DNA of 6,297 nt. Origin: Acidobacteriota bacterium (GTDB lineage: Bacteria; Acidobacteriota; Terriglobia; Terriglobales; Acidobacteriaceae). This document shows, piece after piece, positions 5,985 to 6,297 of the stretch. The notes beneath the pieces were generated by a model, which saw only the letters and a program-made list of their open reading frames with translations, was not told the DNA's origin and searched no databases. Location of the stretch: NCBI GenBank assembly GCA_021819255.1, contig JAKART010000150.1, positions 1 to 6,297 of the forward strand, given 5' to 3'. The stretch's first letter is position 1. Every line of letters starts with the position of its first letter. The translations under genes and the position numbers were made by a program.

Positions 5985-6088
5985 GGACCGGGTGGCGTCC
6001 TGGTGGAGTGAACAACCTTCCCGGATCAGAGCCTGGCTTCTCTTGATTGCGCAGGTCCGAAATCAGCCGAATGGAAAGGGAGACCCAA

Positions 6089-6297
6089 ATGCCTGCACGT
6101 GTAGCACGTCATCACGTTCGTCAAGAGATCCAGCGCCGGATTCTGTCCGGAGAATCGAAACCCGGGGAGCGTCTCAGCCAGCAGAGTCTGGCTCGGGAGC
6201 TGGGAGTAGCACAGGGTACGGTTCGCGAGTCCCTGTTTGAACTGCAGAGGCTCGGTCTGGTCGAATCGGTGGATCAGTTGGGGGTATTTGTAGGGAG
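6089..6297 (+). CDS. GntR-family transcriptional regulator, N-terminal part (3' end outside window)
   Basis: These 69 complete codons encode the winged helix-turn-helix of a GntR-family regulator, and the gene continues past the window. Residues 10-29 (VRQEIQRRILSGESKPGERL) are the classic first helix and turn, 33-46 (SLARELGVAQGTVR) the helix-turn-helix, and 47-69 (ESLFELQRLGLVE onward to GVFVG) the recognition helix end and wing. The pattern VRESLFELQRLGLVE points to the FadR/FCD type, but the effector domain is not in view. GGGAG (6078-6082) sits 6 nt before the ATG at 6089. An in-frame ATG at 6071 would add six residues but has a poorer site. It follows the kinase-isomerase operon in the same direction and may control it through the repeated ATCGAT-type element. 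Confidence 0.92.
   Translation, partial: MPARVARHHVRQEIQRRILSGESKPGERLSQQSLARELGVAQGTVRESLFELQRLGLVESVDQLGVFVG

Noticed and set aside
5984..6001. AGGAC/GTCCT hairpin with a GGGTGGC loop, resembling part of a T-box
   Set aside because: The similarity to the T-box AGGGUGG word is short, no specifier stem or terminator is visible, the downstream gene is a regulator, and a 5-bp stem is easily found by chance.
5908..6240. Plus-strand open frame before and over the GntR-type gene
   Set aside because: It is in a different frame from the clear GntR winged helix and has low-complexity Ser/Arg composition without a domain.

Overview
The window looks like a carbohydrate-utilisation locus from a moderately GC-rich Gram-negative bacterium. 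The best guess is the Acidobacteriota (Terriglobia/Acidobacteriaceae type). The guess rests on an Oar-like TonB-dependent receptor with an N-terminal carboxypeptidase-regulatory (Cna-B-like) domain, divergent from a LacI-family regulator, next to sugar-metabolism genes. No rRNA, tRNA, CRISPR array, insertion sequence or other mobile element is visible.

Layout: (1) 1-1085, minus strand: the N-terminal 361 residues of a large outer-membrane TonB-dependent receptor, cut by the window edge and read open through it. (2) About 1086-1670: a long divergent regulatory region containing a perfect 14-bp palindrome, TGACAGCGCTGTCA, that fits the LacI-family operator pattern. (3) 1671-2714, plus strand: a complete LacI-family repressor. 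(4) 2715-3236: about 520 bases without a convincing gene, but with a small ORF behind a good ribosome binding site, an 8-bp inverted repeat around its stop codon, and an AT-rich ATCGAT repeat next to a TTGACA box. (5) 3237-4478 and 4462-5832, plus strand, overlapping by 17 nt: a phosphofructokinase-fold sugar kinase and an L-fucose/L-arabinose-isomerase-like protein. (6) 5833-6088: an intergenic region with a second copy of the ATCGAT-type repeat. (7) 6089 to the window end: the N-terminal winged helix of a GntR-family regulator, truncated by the edge.

How the parts may work together (inference): the receptor imports an oligosaccharide or glycoside across the outer membrane under LacI control. 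The isomerase converts an aldose to a ketose, and the PFK-like enzyme phosphorylates that ketose ready for aldol cleavage. The GntR regulator may control both itself and the kinase-isomerase operon through the shared ATCGAT-type site. The kinase-isomerase pair is the most interesting part. It has the logic of a glycolysis-like pathway for a modified sugar, and the substrate cannot be read from the sequence. The kinase has an unusual GGNGT motif where PFKs normally have GGDGS/T, together with the PKTxDND motif typical of PPi-type PFK sequences.
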